From: Streptomyces minutiscleroticus
GTDB lineage: Bacteria; Actinomycetota; Actinomycetes; Streptomycetales; Streptomycetaceae
Reading direction: 5' to 3'
Assembly: GCF_014650875.1 (NCBI RefSeq)
Contig: NZ_BMVU01000002.1
Span: 124,001 to 188,000, forward strand
DNA length: 64,000 nt
The position numbers and the translations under genes are program-made. Below, one piece after another: positions 9,012 to 18,962 of this stretch. The first letter of the stretch is position 1. Every line of letters starts with the position of its first letter. The notes beneath the pieces are model-generated. The model had not been told where the DNA came from and did no database searches. It saw only the letters and a program-made list of their open reading frames with translations.

Positions 9012-9749
9012 ATGGAGCAGACACACACCTCCCAGAACGGCACCGCGGCCACGCCTGGCGCCCAGCGCCGGGTACTGGTGGTCGAGGACGATCCGACGAT
9101 CGTCGACGCCATCGCCGCCCGGCTGCGCGCCGAGGGTTTCCTCGTGCAGACGGCCGGCGACGGCCCCGCCGCGGTCGACACCGCCGAGGCCTGGCAGCCC
9201 GACCTGCTGATCCTCGACATCATGCTGCCCGGCTTCGACGGCCTGGAGGTCTGCCGCCGCGTGCAGGCCCAGCGCCCGGTGCCGGTGCTGATGCTCACCG
9301 CGCGCGACGACGAGACGGACATGCTGGTCGGCCTGGGCGTCGGCGCCGACGACTACATGACCAAGCCGTTCTCCATGCGCGAGCTGGCCGCGCGCGTGCA
9401 CGTCCTGCTGCGCCGCGTGGAGCGCGCCGCGCTGGCCGCCTCCACCCCGCGCAGCGGCATCCTGCGCCTGGGCGAACTGGAGATCGACCACGCGCAGCGC
9501 CGGGTCCGGGTGCGCAGCGAGGACGTCCACCTCACGCCCACCGAGTTCGACCTGCTCGTCTGCCTCGCGAACACGCCGCGCGCGGTACTCTCCCGCGAGC
9601 AGCTGCTCGCCGAGGTCTGGGACTGGGCCGACGCCTCCGGGACCCGCACCGTGGACAGCCACATCAAGGCGCTGCGCCGGAAGATCGGCGCCGAGCGCAT
9701 CCGCACGGTGCACGGCGTGGGCTACGCGCTGGAGACCCCGACCCCCTGA
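9012..9749 (+). CDS. OmpR-family response regulator
   Basis: 245 residues: a receiver domain (about 20-135) with the acidic pocket VVEDD, the phospho-acceptor Asp in LLILDIMLPG, switch Thr in MLTARD and Lys in YMTKPFS, then an OmpR-type winged helix (LTPTEFDLLVCLA ... VDSHIKALRRKIG ... VHGVGYAL). It partners the kinase that follows 53 bases later on the same strand. The ATG is preceded by AGGGG at good spacing; an in-frame ATG at 8964 is an alternative. Targets cannot be read from the sequence. Confidence 0.94.
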   Translation: MEQTHTSQNGTAATPGAQRRVLVVEDDPTIVDAIAARLRAEGFLVQTAGDGPAAVDTAEAWQPDLLILDIMLPGFDGLEVCRRVQAQRPVPVLMLTARDDETDMLVGLGVGADDYMTKPFSMRELAARVHVLLRRVERAALAASTPRSGILRLGELEIDHAQRRVRVRSEDVHLTPTEFDLLVCLANTPRAVLSREQLLAEVWDWADASGTRTVDSHIKALRRKIGAERIRTVHGVGYALETPTP

Positions 9750-9802
9750 GCGGGACCGGCGGGACTCCCCCGGGAAGGTCGTCTGCGAAGGGGCTGATGT
9801 GC

Positions 9803-10903
9803 ATGAGCGGTGCCGGTGACACGCGCAGGAGCGCGGGACTCTGGGACGACGTCCGCCCCTTCTCGATCAAGACCAAGCTCGGCACCCTGGTCGTCGTCTC
9901 GGTCTTCATCACCACGGGCCTGCTGATGATCGCGGTGCGCACGAAGACCGAGCTGCGCTTCATCACGGTCTTCTCGATCATCGCCACGCTGCTGATCACC
10001 CAGTTCGTGGCGCACTCGCTGACCGCGCCGCTGGACGAGATGAACACGGTGGCGCGGTCGATCTCGCACGGCGACTACACGCGCCGGGTCAAGGGCGCCG
10101 ACCGCCGCGACGAGCTGGGCGACCTGGCCCAGACGATCAACCGCATGGCCGACGACCTGGAGGCCCAGGACCGCCAGCGCAAGGAACTGGTGGCCAACGT
10201 CTCGCACGAGCTGCGCACCCCCATCGCCGGGCTGAGAGCGGTGCTGGAGAACGTCGTGGACGGCGTCTCGGCCGCCGACCCCGAGACGATGCGCACCGCC
10301 CTGAAGCAGACCGAGCGCCTGGGCCGCCTGGTGGAGACCCTGCTGGACCTCTCCCGCCTCGACAACGGCGTGGTCCCGCTGAAGAAGCGCCGCTTCGAGG
10401 TCTGGCCGTACCTGTCCGGCGTACTGAAGGAGGCCAACATGGTCGCCTCGGCGCGCGGGGGCATCGCCTCGGACTCCGGCCGCCACACCCGCACCGACGT
10501 CCACCTGCACCTGGACGTGACGCCGCCGGAGCTGACGGCCCTCGCCGACCCCGAGCGCATCCACCAGGTCGTCGCCAACCTGATCGACAACGCGGTCAAG
10601 CACAGCCCGCCGCACGGCCGCGTGACGGTCAAGGCCCGCCGCGGCGAGCGGCCGGACTCCCTGGAGCTCGAGGTCCTGGACGAGGGCCCCGGCATACCGC
10701 GGTCCGAGTGGCACCGGGTCTTCGAGCGGTTCAACCGCGGCAGCGTCGGCACGCCGCACGGCCCCGGCAGCGACGGCGGCACGGGCCTCGGCCTGGCGAT
10801 CGCCCGCTGGGCGGTGGATCTGCACGGCGGCCGCATCGGCGTGGCCGAGTCGGAGCGCGGTTGCCGGATTCTGATCACTCTTCCGGGAGAGTCACCGCTC
10901 TGA
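9803..10903 (+). CDS. HAMP-domain sensor histidine kinase
   Basis: 366 residues. Two closely spaced membrane helices (LGTLVVVSVFITTGLLMIAV and ITVFSIIATLLITQFVAHSL) leave almost no extracytoplasmic loop, so it probably senses the membrane or an intramembrane partner. They are followed by HAMP, the HisKA H-box VSHELRTPI, the N-box VANLIDNAVKHS, DEGPGI and GGTGLGLAIARW. It should phosphorylate the regulator encoded just upstream. AAGGGG (9788-9793) fits ATG 9803 better than ATG 9797. Confidence 0.93.
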   Translation: MSGAGDTRRSAGLWDDVRPFSIKTKLGTLVVVSVFITTGLLMIAVRTKTELRFITVFSIIATLLITQFVAHSLTAPLDEMNTVARSISHGDYTRRVKGADRRDELGDLAQTINRMADDLEAQDRQRKELVANVSHELRTPIAGLRAVLENVVDGVSAADPETMRTALKQTERLGRLVETLLDLSRLDNGVVPLKKRRFEVWPYLSGVLKEANMVASARGGIASDSGRHTRTDVHLHLDVTPPELTALADPERIHQVVANLIDNAVKHSPPHGRVTVKARRGERPDSLELEVLDEGPGIPRSEWHRVFERFNRGSVGTPHGPGSDGGTGLGLAIARWAVDLHGGRIGVAESERGCRILITLPGESPL

Positions 10904-11062
10904 TGTTGACGTAGGGTTCGAACCCAGAGCACAAGATCGACTCGTGATGCCCCAGCGGGACACGTGTCATTGCCTCCGGGCCCGCTCCGTACGGGGCGGC
11001 GTCCCACATCGACGTACCCATTCCGATGCGGAACCTCGCTTGTTTCCCGCCATTTCGAGCGG

Positions 11063-11139
11063 CGAAACACGCGTTTCGATGTGACTTACACGACGAAGAC
11101 CGTCCCGGCCTGCACCTCTCGGCCACGGAGGCGTAGCCT
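11063..11139 (+). promoter_or_regulatory. Candidate kgd promoter and inverted repeat
   Basis: Upstream of kgd there is a 6-4-6 inverted repeat CGAAAC-N4-GTTTCG (11063-11078) and a possible promoter CTGCAC (11110-11115), 18-base spacer, TAGCCT (11134-11139). The remainder of the 10904-11189 gap shows no gene. Both assignments are tentative. Confidence 0.35.
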
Positions 11140-11189
11140 TTATTCCCGCTGTCCATCACCTTGTGAAGCGGAAGAGGGCGGTTGCCGCC

Positions 11190-14100
11190 GTGTCGCCACA
11201 GTCCCCCAGTAACTCGAGCTCCCCCAGCCTCGCGCAGGCCGGAGCGTCCACGAACGACGAGCAGGCCGGGAAGAACCCTGCCGCCGCGTTCGGTCCGAAC
11301 GAGTGGCTCGTCGACGAGATCTACCAGCAGTACCTCCAGGATCCGAACTCCGTGGACCGAGCCTGGTGGGACTTCTTCGCCGACTACAAGCCGGGCGGCG
11401 GGTCCGCCTCGGCCCCGGCGGGCAACGCGGCCGCGGGGGCCGCGGACGCCGCCCCGGCGAAGCCCGCCCCCGCGGCTCCGGCCGCGCCGGCCAAGACCGC
11501 TCCCGCCGCCCCCGCAGCGCCTGCGCAGGCCGCCCCGGCCCCCCAGCCCGCCGCCGCGGCCCCGGCCCAGGCGCCCGCTCCGGCGAAGCCCGCCGCGGCG
11601 CCCGCCCCGAAGCCGGCCGCCGCGAAGGCCGCCCCGGCCGCCGAGGCGCCCGAGGGCCCGGAGTACGTCACGCTGCGCGGCCCCGGCGCCGCCGTCGCCA
11701 AGAACATGAACGCCTCGCTGGAGCTGCCCACGGCCACGTCCGTGCGCGCGGTCCCGGTGAAGCTGCTGTTCGACAACCGCATCGTCATCAACAACCACCT
11801 CAAGCGGGCCCGGGGCGGGAAGATCTCCTTCACCCACCTCATCGGCTACGCGATGGTGCAGGCCATCAAGGCCATGCCGTCGATGAACTGGTCGTTCGGC
11901 GAGAAGGACGGCAAGCCGACCCTGGTCAAGCCGGCCCACGTCAACCTCGGCCTGGCCATCGACCTGGTGAAGCCCAACGGTGACCGCCAGCTGGTCGTCG
12001 CGGCCATCAAGAAGGCCGAGACCATGAACTTCTTCGAGTTCTGGCAGGCCTACGAGGACATCGTCCGCCGCGCCCGCGAGGGCAAGCTCACGATGGACGA
12101 CTTCACCGGCGTGACGGTCTCCCTGACCAACCCCGGCGGCCTCGGCACCGTCCACTCCGTGCCCCGCCTGATGCCCGGCCAGTCGGTCATCATGGGCGTC
12201 GGCTCCATGGACTACCCGGCGGAGTTCCAGGGCACCTCCCAGGACACCCTGAACAAGCTCGGCATCTCCAAGGTCATGACGCTCACGTCGACCTACGACC
12301 ACCGGGTCATCCAGGGCGCCGCCTCCGGCGAGTTCCTGCGCATCGTGGCGAACCTGCTGCTCGGCGAGAACGGCTTCTTCGACGAGATCTTCGAGTCGCT
12401 GCGCATCCCCTACGAGCCGGTCCGCTGGCTCAAGGACATCGACGCCAGCCACGACGACGACGTCACCAAGGCCGCCCGCGTCTTCGAGCTGATCCACTCC
12501 TACCGGGTCCGCGGCCACGTCATGGCCGACACCGACCCGCTGGAGTACCGCCAGCGCAAGCACCCCGACCTCGACGTCAACGAGCACGGGCTCACCCTGT
12601 GGGACCTGGAGCGCGAGTTCGCGGTCGGCGGCTTCGCCGGCAAGTCGATGATGAAGCTGCGCGACATCCTCGGCGTGCTGCGCGACTCGTACTGCCGCAC
12701 CACCGGCATCGAGTACATGCACATCCAGGACCCCAAGCAGCGCAAGTGGATCCAGGACCGCGTGGAGCGCCCGCACTCCAAGCCGGAGCGCGAGGAGCAG
12801 CTGCGCATCCTGCGCCGGCTGAACGCGGCGGAGGCCTTCGAGACCTTCCTGCAGACGAAGTACGTCGGCCAGAAGCGCTTCTCCCTGGAGGGCGGCGAGT
12901 CCGTCATCCCGCTGCTCGACGCGGTCCTCGACTCGGCCGCCGAGTCGCGCCTGGACGAGGTCGTCATCGGCATGGCCCACCGCGGCCGCCTGAACGTGCT
13001 GGCCAACATCGTCGGCAAGTCCTACGCCCAGATCTTCCGCGAGTTCGAGGGCAACCTCGACCCGAAGTCGATGCACGGCTCCGGCGACGTGAAGTACCAC
13101 CTGGGCGCCGAGGGCGTCTTCACCGGCCTCGACGGCGAGCAGATCAAGGTTTCGCTGACCGCGAACCCCTCGCACCTGGAGGCGGTCGACCCGGTCCTGG
13201 AGGGCGTCGCCCGCGCCAAGCAGGACATCATCAACAAGGGCGGCACGGACTTCACCGTCCTGCCGGTCGCCCTCCACGGCGACGCGGCCTTCGCCGGCCA
13301 GGGCGTCGTGGCCGAGACGCTGAACATGTCGCAGCTGCGCGGCTACCGCACCGGCGGCACGGTCCACGTCGTCATCAACAACCAGGTCGGCTTCACCGCG
13401 GCCCCCGAGTCCTCGCGTTCGTCCATGTACGCCACGGACGTGGCCCGCATGATCGAGGCCCCGATCTTCCACGTGAACGGCGACGACCCCGAGGCCGTCG
13501 TCCGCGTCGCCCGGCTGGCCTTCGAGTTCCGCCAGGCGTTCAACAAGGACGTGGTGATCGACCTCATCTGCTACCGCCGCCGCGGTCACAACGAGTCGGA
13601 CAACCCGGCCTTCACCCAGCCGCTGATGTACGACCTGATCGACAAGAAGCGCTCGGTGCGCAAGCTCTACACCGAGTCCCTCATCGGCCGGGGCGACATC
13701 ACCCTGGAAGAGGCCGAGCAGGCGCTGCAGGACTACCAGGGCCAGCTGGAAAAGGTCTTCACCGAGGTCCGCGAGGCCACCTCGAACCCGGCCCCGATCG
13801 CGTCGCCCGACCCGCAGGCGGAGTTCCCGGTGGCGGTCAGCACGGCCGTCTCCACCGAGGTCGTCAAGCGGATCGCCGAGTCGCAGGTCAACATCCCCGA
13901 CCACATCACCGTGCACCCGCGCCTGCTGCCGCAGCTGCAGCGCCGCGCGGCGATGGTCGAGGACGGCACCATCGACTGGGGCATGGGCGAGACCCTCGCG
14001 ATCGGCTCCCTGCTCCTGGAGGGCACCCCGGTGCGCCTCTCGGGCCAGGACTCCCGCCGCGGCACCTTCGGCCAGCGCCACGCGGTGCTGATCGACCGCG

Positions 14101-15020
14101 AGACCGGCGAGGACTACACGCCGCTGCTGTACCTCTCCGAGGACCAGGCGCGCTACAACGTCTACGACTCGCTGCTCTCCGAGTACGCGGCGATGGGCTT
14201 CGAGTACGGCTACTCGCTGGCCCGCCCCGACGCGCTCGTCATGTGGGAGGCGCAGTTCGGCGACTTCGTCAACGGCGCGCAGACGGTGGTGGACGAGTTC
14301 ATCTCCTCCGCCGAGCAGAAGTGGGGCCAGACCTCCGGTGTGACCCTGCTGCTCCCGCACGGCTACGAGGGCCAGGGCCCGGACCACTCCTCGGCCCGCC
14401 CGGAGCGGTTCCTGCAGCTGTGCGCGCAGAACAACATGACCGTCGCCATGCCGACCTCCCCGGCGAACTACTTCCACCTCCTGCGGTGGCAGGTGCACAA
14501 CCCGCACCACAAGCCGCTGGTCGTCTTCACCCCGAAGTCGATGCTGCGCCTGAAGGCCGCGGCGTCGAAGGCGGAGGAGTTCACGAGCGGCCAGTTCCGG
14601 CCGGTCATCGGCGACGCGTCGGTGGACCCGGCCGCGGTGAGGAAGGTCGTCTTCTGCGCCGGCAAGGTCTACTACGACCTCGACGCCGAGCGGCAGAAGC
14701 GCGGCGTGACGGACACCGCGATCATCCGCATCGAGCGCCTGTACCCGCTGCCGGGTGCCGAGCTCCAGGCGGAGATCGCGAAGTACCCGAACGCGGAGAA
14801 GTACCTGTGGGCCCAGGAGGAGCCGGCGAACCAGGGTGCCTGGCCGTTCATCGCGCTCAACCTGATCGACCACCTGGACCTGGCGGTCGGCGCCGACGTC
14901 CCGCACGGCGAGCGCCTGCGCCGCATCTCGCGCCCGCACTCGTCGTCCCCGGCCGTGGGCTCGGCGAAGCGGCACCAGGCCGAGCAGGAGCAGCTGGTGC
15001 GTGAGGTGTTCGAGGCCTGA
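11190..15020 (+). CDS. kgd: Multifunctional 2-oxoglutarate decarboxylase / dehydrogenase E1-E2 fusion
   Basis: A 1,276-residue actinobacterial Kgd/SucA fusion acting at the 2-oxoglutarate node of the TCA cycle. An N-terminal SucA-like segment ([20 protein letters not shown]) precedes a roughly 100-residue Ala/Pro/Lys-rich linker, then an E2-like succinyltransferase domain with DHRVIQGA, and a full thiamine-diphosphate E1 ([33 protein letters not shown]). There is no lipoyl domain, as is known for this family, so lipoylated E2 must be supplied in trans. The GTG at 11190 has AGAGGG upstream; GTG 11163 is in frame but lacks a ribosome site. It is not in an operon. Confidence 0.96.
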   Translation: MSPQSPSNSSSPSLAQAGASTNDEQAGKNPAAAFGPNEWLVDEIYQQYLQDPNSVDRAWWDFFADYKPGGGSASAPAGNAAAGAADAAPAKPAPAAPAAPAKTAPAAPAAPAQAAPAPQPAAAAPAQAPAPAKPAAAPAPKPAAAKAAPAAEAPEGPEYVTLRGPGAAVAKNMNASLELPTATSVRAVPVKLLFDNRIVINNHLKRARGGKISFTHLIGYAMVQAIKAMPSMNWSFGEKDGKPTLVKPAHVNLGLAIDLVKPNGDRQLVVAAIKKAETMNFFEFWQAYEDIVRRAREGKLTMDDFTGVTVSLTNPGGLGTVHSVPRLMPGQSVIMGVGSMDYPAEFQGTSQDTLNKLGISKVMTLTSTYDHRVIQGAASGEFLRIVANLLLGENGFFDEIFESLRIPYEPVRWLKDIDASHDDDVTKAARVFELIHSYRVRGHVMADTDPLEYRQRKHPDLDVNEHGLTLWDLEREFAVGGFAGKSMMKLRDILGVLRDSYCRTTGIEYMHIQDPKQRKWIQDRVERPHSKPEREEQLRILRRLNAAEAFETFLQTKYVGQKRFSLEGGESVIPLLDAVLDSAAESRLDEVVIGMAHRGRLNVLANIVGKSYAQIFREFEGNLDPKSMHGSGDVKYHLGAEGVFTGLDGEQIKVSLTANPSHLEAVDPVLEGVARAKQDIINKGGTDFTVLPVALHGDAAFAGQGVVAETLNMSQLRGYRTGGTVHVVINNQVGFTAAPESSRSSMYATDVARMIEAPIFHVNGDDPEAVVRVARLAFEFRQAFNKDVVIDLICYRRRGHNESDNPAFTQPLMYDLIDKKRSVRKLYTESLIGRGDITLEEAEQALQDYQGQLEKVFTEVREATSNPAPIASPDPQAEFPVAVSTAVSTEVVKRIAESQVNIPDHITVHPRLLPQLQRRAAMVEDGTIDWGMGETLAIGSLLLEGTPVRLSGQDSRRGTFGQRHAVLIDRETGEDYTPLLYLSEDQARYNVYDSLLSEYAAMGFEYGYSLARPDALVMWEAQFGDFVNGAQTVVDEFISSAEQKWGQTSGVTLLLPHGYEGQGPDHSSARPERFLQLCAQNNMTVAMPTSPANYFHLLRWQVHNPHHKPLVVFTPKSMLRLKAAASKAEEFTSGQFRPVIGDASVDPAAVRKVVFCAGKVYYDLDAERQKRGVTDTAIIRIERLYPLPGAELQAEIAKYPNAEKYLWAQEEPANQGAWPFIALNLIDHLDLAVGADVPHGERLRRISRPHSSSPAVGSAKRHQAEQEQLVREVFEA

Positions 15021-15055
15021 TCCGGCCTCCGGCCCCCGGGCCGGCACCGCGTGAC

Positions 15056-15101
15056 CGAGGGCCCGGCCCCCGAGCGGAGACGCTCGGGGGCCGGGCCCTC
15101 G
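15056..15101 (+). terminator. Terminator of kgd
   Basis: A perfect 21-bp stem (15056-15076 with 15081-15101) closed by a GAGA tetraloop, beginning 36 bases after the kgd stop. No U-tract. Confidence 0.9.
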
Positions 15102-15199
15102 GGCGTTCTCCGGCCGGGCCCGGGCCCGCCGTGCCGGGGCGTCCCCGGGCGGTCCGGGTACGGGCCCGGACCGCCCGGCGCACCGCATATCCTGGCCGT

Positions 15200-15379
15200 A
15201 TGTACTTCACCGACCGAGGCATCGAGGAACTGGAGAAGCGGCGCGGCGAGGAGGAGGTCACCTTCGAGTGGCTCGCCGAACAGCTGCGGACGTTCGTCGA
15301 TCTCAACCCGGACTTCGAGGTGCCGGTGGAACGCCTCGCGACGTGGCTGGCCCGCCTGGACGACGAGGACGACGAGTAG
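15200..15379 (+). CDS. Small acidic DUF6104-type protein
   Basis: A 59-residue protein beginning MYFTDRGIEELEKRRGEEEV and ending in an acidic DDEDDE run. The pattern matches a small protein family common in Streptomyces that I know as DUF6104 (from memory). It is predicted helical, soluble and of unknown function. The leader is short and lacks a clear ribosome site, so it may be leaderless. Confidence 0.8.
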   Translation: MYFTDRGIEELEKRRGEEEVTFEWLAEQLRTFVDLNPDFEVPVERLATWLARLDDEDDE

Positions 15380-15504
15380 GGCCGCCGTACGCGCGGGCGC
15401 GCGTGAGGGCGCGCTCGCGACGGCCACCGTACGCAGGGCCACTGCGCGCACGGGTGCGCACGCACGTACGGACGGGAGCGCGAACGGACCGGCGGGCCGC
15501 CGCG

Positions 15505-16410
15505 TCAGCCGGGGAGCGCCCGTGAGGCGCGGGAGACGCGGGCGAGGCCCAGCGCGCCGTGCGCCAGCAGCAGCGTGCCCGCGGCGGTCCAGCCGGCGCT
15601 CCGGCGGCACACGCCCCAGACCGTGACCGGCACACCGGCCGCGAGGTGGGCGACGGCCAGGGCGCGGTCGTCCGCGCCCACCGCCCGCGCCGCCTCGCGC
15701 ACCCGGTCGGTGCCGCGCGCAGGAGCCGGGCGGCCGCCCGCTTCGGTGCCGCCCTCTTCGGCGCCGGCGTCCCCGTCGGCCGCGCCCCGCCCGGCGGACG
15801 CTCCGGCGTCACGTCCGGCGGCCCGGTCGGCGGGCAGCGCGTGGGGCAGGACGCGGGCGGACTCGTACAGCCGGTCGGCCGGGACGCCGGGGGCGAGACC
15901 GGCGGGGAGGGCCACTCCCACGCGCGTGAGCACGGCGAGCAGACCGCGCAGCCGGGCCCGGGCGTCGGCCGCGGGGTCGGGCCGCGTCAGTCCGTCCAGG
16001 GACTGCATGTCGAGGACCGGGTCCAGACCGAGGCGCGCGGCGAACGTGCGCATGGCCTCGTCCTCGCCGACGGGCGTGCCGTTCGCCAGCCACTCGTAGC
16101 CGACGGAGCGGCGGAAGCCGGAGGCCAGGGTGTACCCGCTGCGCTCCTCGTCCCACCACAGGGCCAGCACGGGGCAGGGGACCGCGACCGCGAGCGCGAC
16201 GGCCCAGCCGCCGACGAAGCGGTCGACGGGCTCGTCGTCGTACGGCAGGGGCCGCCCCTCGGGCACGAGCAGGCTCCAGCCGCGGCCCGCCGGGAGCAGC
16301 AGGACGCGGGTGCGCAGGAGCCGGGCGGCGGGGCCGACGGCCGTCGCTTCCGCTCGGCACAGCAGCAGGGCACCGGATGCCCGGGACGGGCTCCCATCGG
16401 TCGTCGGCAT
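15505..16410 (-). CDS. Conserved hypothetical protein
   Basis: 301 residues that I cannot assign to a named family. The first 150 residues look folded: VLLLPAGRGWSLLVPEGRP, then an Ala/Val-rich hydrophobic stretch VGGWAVALAVAVPCPVLALWW, then EERSGYTLASGF. The middle (about 190-235) is low-complexity Ala/Gly/Asp/Arg, and the tail has another Ala/Gly-rich hydrophobic segment. No catalytic motif is evident. The codon pattern is consistent with coding. Confidence 0.7.
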   Translation of the reverse strand: MPTTDGSPSRASGALLLCRAEATAVGPAARLLRTRVLLLPAGRGWSLLVPEGRPLPYDDEPVDRFVGGWAVALAVAVPCPVLALWWDEERSGYTLASGFRRSVGYEWLANGTPVGEDEAMRTFAARLGLDPVLDMQSLDGLTRPDPAADARARLRGLLAVLTRVGVALPAGLAPGVPADRLYESARVLPHALPADRAAGRDAGASAGRGAADGDAGAEEGGTEAGGRPAPARGTDRVREAARAVGADDRALAVAHLAAGVPVTVWGVCRRSAGWTAAGTLLLAHGALGLARVSRASRALPG

Positions 16411-16669
16411 GGTCCTACGCTAGGGCAGTTCGCCCTGCTTCGCCCGTATCCGAGTCCGATCGTGCGCCACCGCGCCGCCGCGCCGCCACATCCGGTCAGG
16501 CGCCACATCCGGCCAGGCTCCCCCCGACCCGCCCCGAAGCACACCTGGGGGACACACCTGGGGACACCCCTCAGTACGCGCGGAGGCGTCTTCCCGCGCA
16601 CCCGGAGGCCGTTCCCCAGCGCACCCGGCAGACGTCTCCCGTGGCTGTCCACAGCGCTTCCGCCCGCCC

Positions 16670-16720
16670 TTGACTTTCCGGGTCCGCGATATATCGTGTT
16701 TGACACAAGACGCGATATGG
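16670..16720 (+). promoter_or_regulatory. Candidate promoter and PadR-type operator of the DUF4097-padR operon
   Basis: A perfect 10-bp palindrome CGATATATCG (16687-16696) is followed 24 bases later (start to start) by a half-site copy CGCGATATGG (16711-16720). A TTGACT -35 (16670-16675) and TATCGT -10 (16692-16697, 16-base spacer) can be drawn so that the palindrome covers the -10. A second TTGACA lies at 16700-16705. AT-rich dyads overlapping promoters are typical PadR sites, so autoregulation is inferred. Confidence 0.55.
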
Positions 16721-16756
16721 CGCGTCGCGCCCGCTCCGGCCGAGGAGGTCAGCACC

Positions 16757-17770
16757 ATGTCCGAGTGGTCCGTCGCAGAGCCCGGGAAGCTCACGTTCGA
16801 CGACCCCGTGGCGGCCCTCCACGTGCGGATCGTCAACGGCACGGTGAACGTGGTCGGAGTGGACGAGGGTCCCGCCCGTCTGGAGGTCACGGAGCTGGAG
16901 GGGCCCCCGCTGACCGTGACCCGGAAGGACGGCACACTGACGGTGGCGTACGAGGACCTGCCGTGGAGGAACCTCCTCGGCTGGCTCGACCGCAAGGGCC
17001 GGCACCGCAGCGCGACGGTCTCGCTGGCGGTCCCGGCGCACATACCGGTGGAGGTGGGCGTGGTCGGCGCCGCGGCGATGGTCTCGGGCACGGCCGGGCG
17101 GACGGAGGTGAAGGGCGTCACCGGCGACACCACGCTGGTCGGCCTCTCCGGACCCGTACGCGCCACCACCGTCTCCGGGAACCTGGAGGCCCAGGCCCTC
17201 GGCGGCGACCTGCGCTTCCACTCGGTCTCCGGCGACCTGACCGTCGTCGAGTGCGCCGGTTCCACCGTGCGGGCCGACTCGGTGAGCGGGTCGATGATCC
17301 TCGACCTGGACGCCTCGGACGGGCCCACCGACATGAGCCTGACCAGCGTCTCGGGCGAGATCGCGATCCGGCTGCCGCACCCGGCGGACGCGGAGGTGGA
17401 GGTGAACACGGCGAGCGGAGCGGTCTCCAACGCCTTCGAGGACCTGCGGGTCAGCGGCCAGTGGGGGGCCAAGAGGATCACCGGTAGGCTCGGCGCGGGC
17501 AGCGGCCGGCTGAAGGCGACGACCGTGTCCGGGTCGATCGCCCTGCTGCGCCGGCCCCCGTCCGAGGACACCCCCTGGGACGAGCCGGCCCCGTCCACCG
17601 CCCCGGGACCGGTCCCCGGCCCCGACACCCCGTCACCGCGCGTCCCCGGCACCGGGACCGGCGCTCCGTCACCGCGGGACGCGCCGTCGGGGGGCACGGC
17701 CGGCGGGACCCCCGGTCCCGGCGACAGCACGACCCCGCCCCCCGGTACGACCCACGAGAAGGGGCTCTGA
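16757..17770 (+). CDS. DUF4097 beta-solenoid-like (adhesin-type) protein
   Basis: 337 residues. The central 200 residues are short beta-strand repeats, each marked by a (V/A)SG turn (VSGNLEA, VSGDLTV, VSGSMIL, VSGEIAI, ASGAVSN, VSGSIAL), characteristic of the DUF4097 'putative adhesin' family. The last ~70 residues are a Pro/Gly/Thr/Ser-rich disordered tail. There is no signal peptide, so despite the name it is probably cytosolic. GAGGAGG lies eight bases before the ATG. It is translationally coupled to the padR gene, with one base between stop and start. Confidence 0.82.
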   Translation: MSEWSVAEPGKLTFDDPVAALHVRIVNGTVNVVGVDEGPARLEVTELEGPPLTVTRKDGTLTVAYEDLPWRNLLGWLDRKGRHRSATVSLAVPAHIPVEVGVVGAAAMVSGTAGRTEVKGVTGDTTLVGLSGPVRATTVSGNLEAQALGGDLRFHSVSGDLTVVECAGSTVRADSVSGSMILDLDASDGPTDMSLTSVSGEIAIRLPHPADAEVEVNTASGAVSNAFEDLRVSGQWGAKRITGRLGAGSGRLKATTVSGSIALLRRPPSEDTPWDEPAPSTAPGPVPGPDTPSPRVPGTGTGAPSPRDAPSGGTAGGTPGPGDSTTPPPGTTHEKGL

Positions 17771-17771
17771 C

Positions 17772-18836
17772 ATGCCTCCCGTCTTCGCCCACGGCCGCCT
17801 GCGGCTGTACCTGCTCAAACTGCTGGACGAGGCCCCGCGCCACGGCTACGAGGTGATCCGGCTCCTGGAGGAGCGCTTCCAGGGGCTGTACGCGCCCTCG
17901 GCCGGCACCGTGTACCCCCGCCTCGCCAAGCTGGAGGCGGAGGGCCTGGTCACGCACACCTCCGAGGGCGGCCGCAAGGTGTACGCGATCACCGACGCGG
18001 GCCGTGCCGAACTGGCCGACCGCAGCGGCGAGCTGGCCGACCTGGAGCTGGAGATCCGCGAGTCGGTCGCGGAGCTGGCGGCGGAGATCCGGGCCGACGT
18101 CCGGGGCGCCGCGGGCGATCTGCGGCGCGAGATGCGGGCGGCGGCGGACGAGGCGCGCGACGGCGCGGCGGGCGGCGGCGACAAGGGACGGCGGGGCGAG
18201 CACGAGCGCTTCCCCGGGGACTTCGCGGGGTACGCGGACAGCGACTCCTGGCGTGCCGCGAAGGAGGAGATGCGCCGGGTCAGGCAGGAGTGGAAGGAGC
18301 AGACCCGGCGGGCCAAGGACGAGAGCCGGCGGGCGCGCGAGGAGGCCCAGCGGGCCCGCCGCCAGGCCAAGGAGGCCCAGGAGAGGGCACGGGCCCAGGC
18401 CCAGGAGGAGCTGCAGCGGGTCGCCCGGCGCGTGCAGGAGCAGGTGCAGGACCACTTCGCCCGGGGCGACTGGCCGACGGGGCTGCGGGAGGGCCTGTCC
18501 GAACTGGCCAAGGAGTTCGGGGACTTCGGCAGGGCGGCCGGGAAGGACTTCGGGTTCGGGCGCCAGGGGACGGCTCCGGCGCCGGAGCCGGAGTACACGG
18601 TCACGCGCGAGGACTTCCCCGCCGGCTACGAACCCTCGTGGGCGCACGAGGAGTCGACCGGTGACCCGGCGCGCGACCTGGACCGCCTCCTGGACCGCTT
18701 CCGCGACGACATCAGGGACACGGCCCGCGACCACGGCGTGTCGGAGGAGCAGCTGCGCGAGGCCCGGCGCCATCTGTCGACGGCGGCGGCCCACATAGGG
18801 GCGGCCCTGCGCACACCGCGTACGCCCGGGAACTGA
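17772..18836 (+). CDS. PadR-family regulator with long coiled-coil extension
   Basis: 354 residues, about three times a minimal PadR. Residues 1-75 form the winged helix (LRLYLLKLLDEAPRHGYEVI ... YAPSAGTVYPRLAKLEAEGL ... YAITDAGRAEL). The rest is charged, mostly helical and coiled-coil-like, with Arg/Glu/Ala-rich runs around residues 165-230, then a partly disordered tail. It likely represses its own operon through the CGATATATCG-type dyad upstream. The role of the long helical part is unknown; it could oligomerise or bind the DUF4097 partner (inference). Confidence 0.88.
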   Translation: MPPVFAHGRLRLYLLKLLDEAPRHGYEVIRLLEERFQGLYAPSAGTVYPRLAKLEAEGLVTHTSEGGRKVYAITDAGRAELADRSGELADLELEIRESVAELAAEIRADVRGAAGDLRREMRAAADEARDGAAGGGDKGRRGEHERFPGDFAGYADSDSWRAAKEEMRRVRQEWKEQTRRAKDESRRAREEAQRARRQAKEAQERARAQAQEELQRVARRVQEQVQDHFARGDWPTGLREGLSELAKEFGDFGRAAGKDFGFGRQGTAPAPEPEYTVTREDFPAGYEPSWAHEESTGDPARDLDRLLDRFRDDIRDTARDHGVSEEQLREARRHLSTAAAHIGAALRTPRTPGN

Positions 18837-18860
18837 GTACGGCGGGCGCCCGGCGCGCAG

Positions 18861-18895
18861 GGTGTGTCCGGCGGCCACGGACCACCGGACACACC
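18861..18895. terminator. Hairpin between convergent padR and oxidoreductase genes
   Basis: An 11-bp perfect stem (18861-18871 with 18885-18895) and 13-base loop lie 24 bases past the padR stop and could serve both strands. Confidence 0.65.
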
Positions 18896-18962
18896 GGGGC
18901 GCGGACCACCGGGCACCGGGCCGGGCAGCGGTCCGGACATCGGGCAGCCGGTCCGGCCCGGG

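Noticed and set aside
10914-10925. GGGTTCGAACCC, resembling a tRNA T-arm
   Set aside because: Neither strand offers an acceptor stem, D-arm or anticodon arm at the right spacing; it is just a palindrome after the kinase gene.
10875-15188. 1,437-codon minus-strand open frame
   Set aside because: Shadow of kgd; composition is Leu/Val/Asp/Arg repeats with no fold, while the plus frame is a clear E1-E2 fusion.
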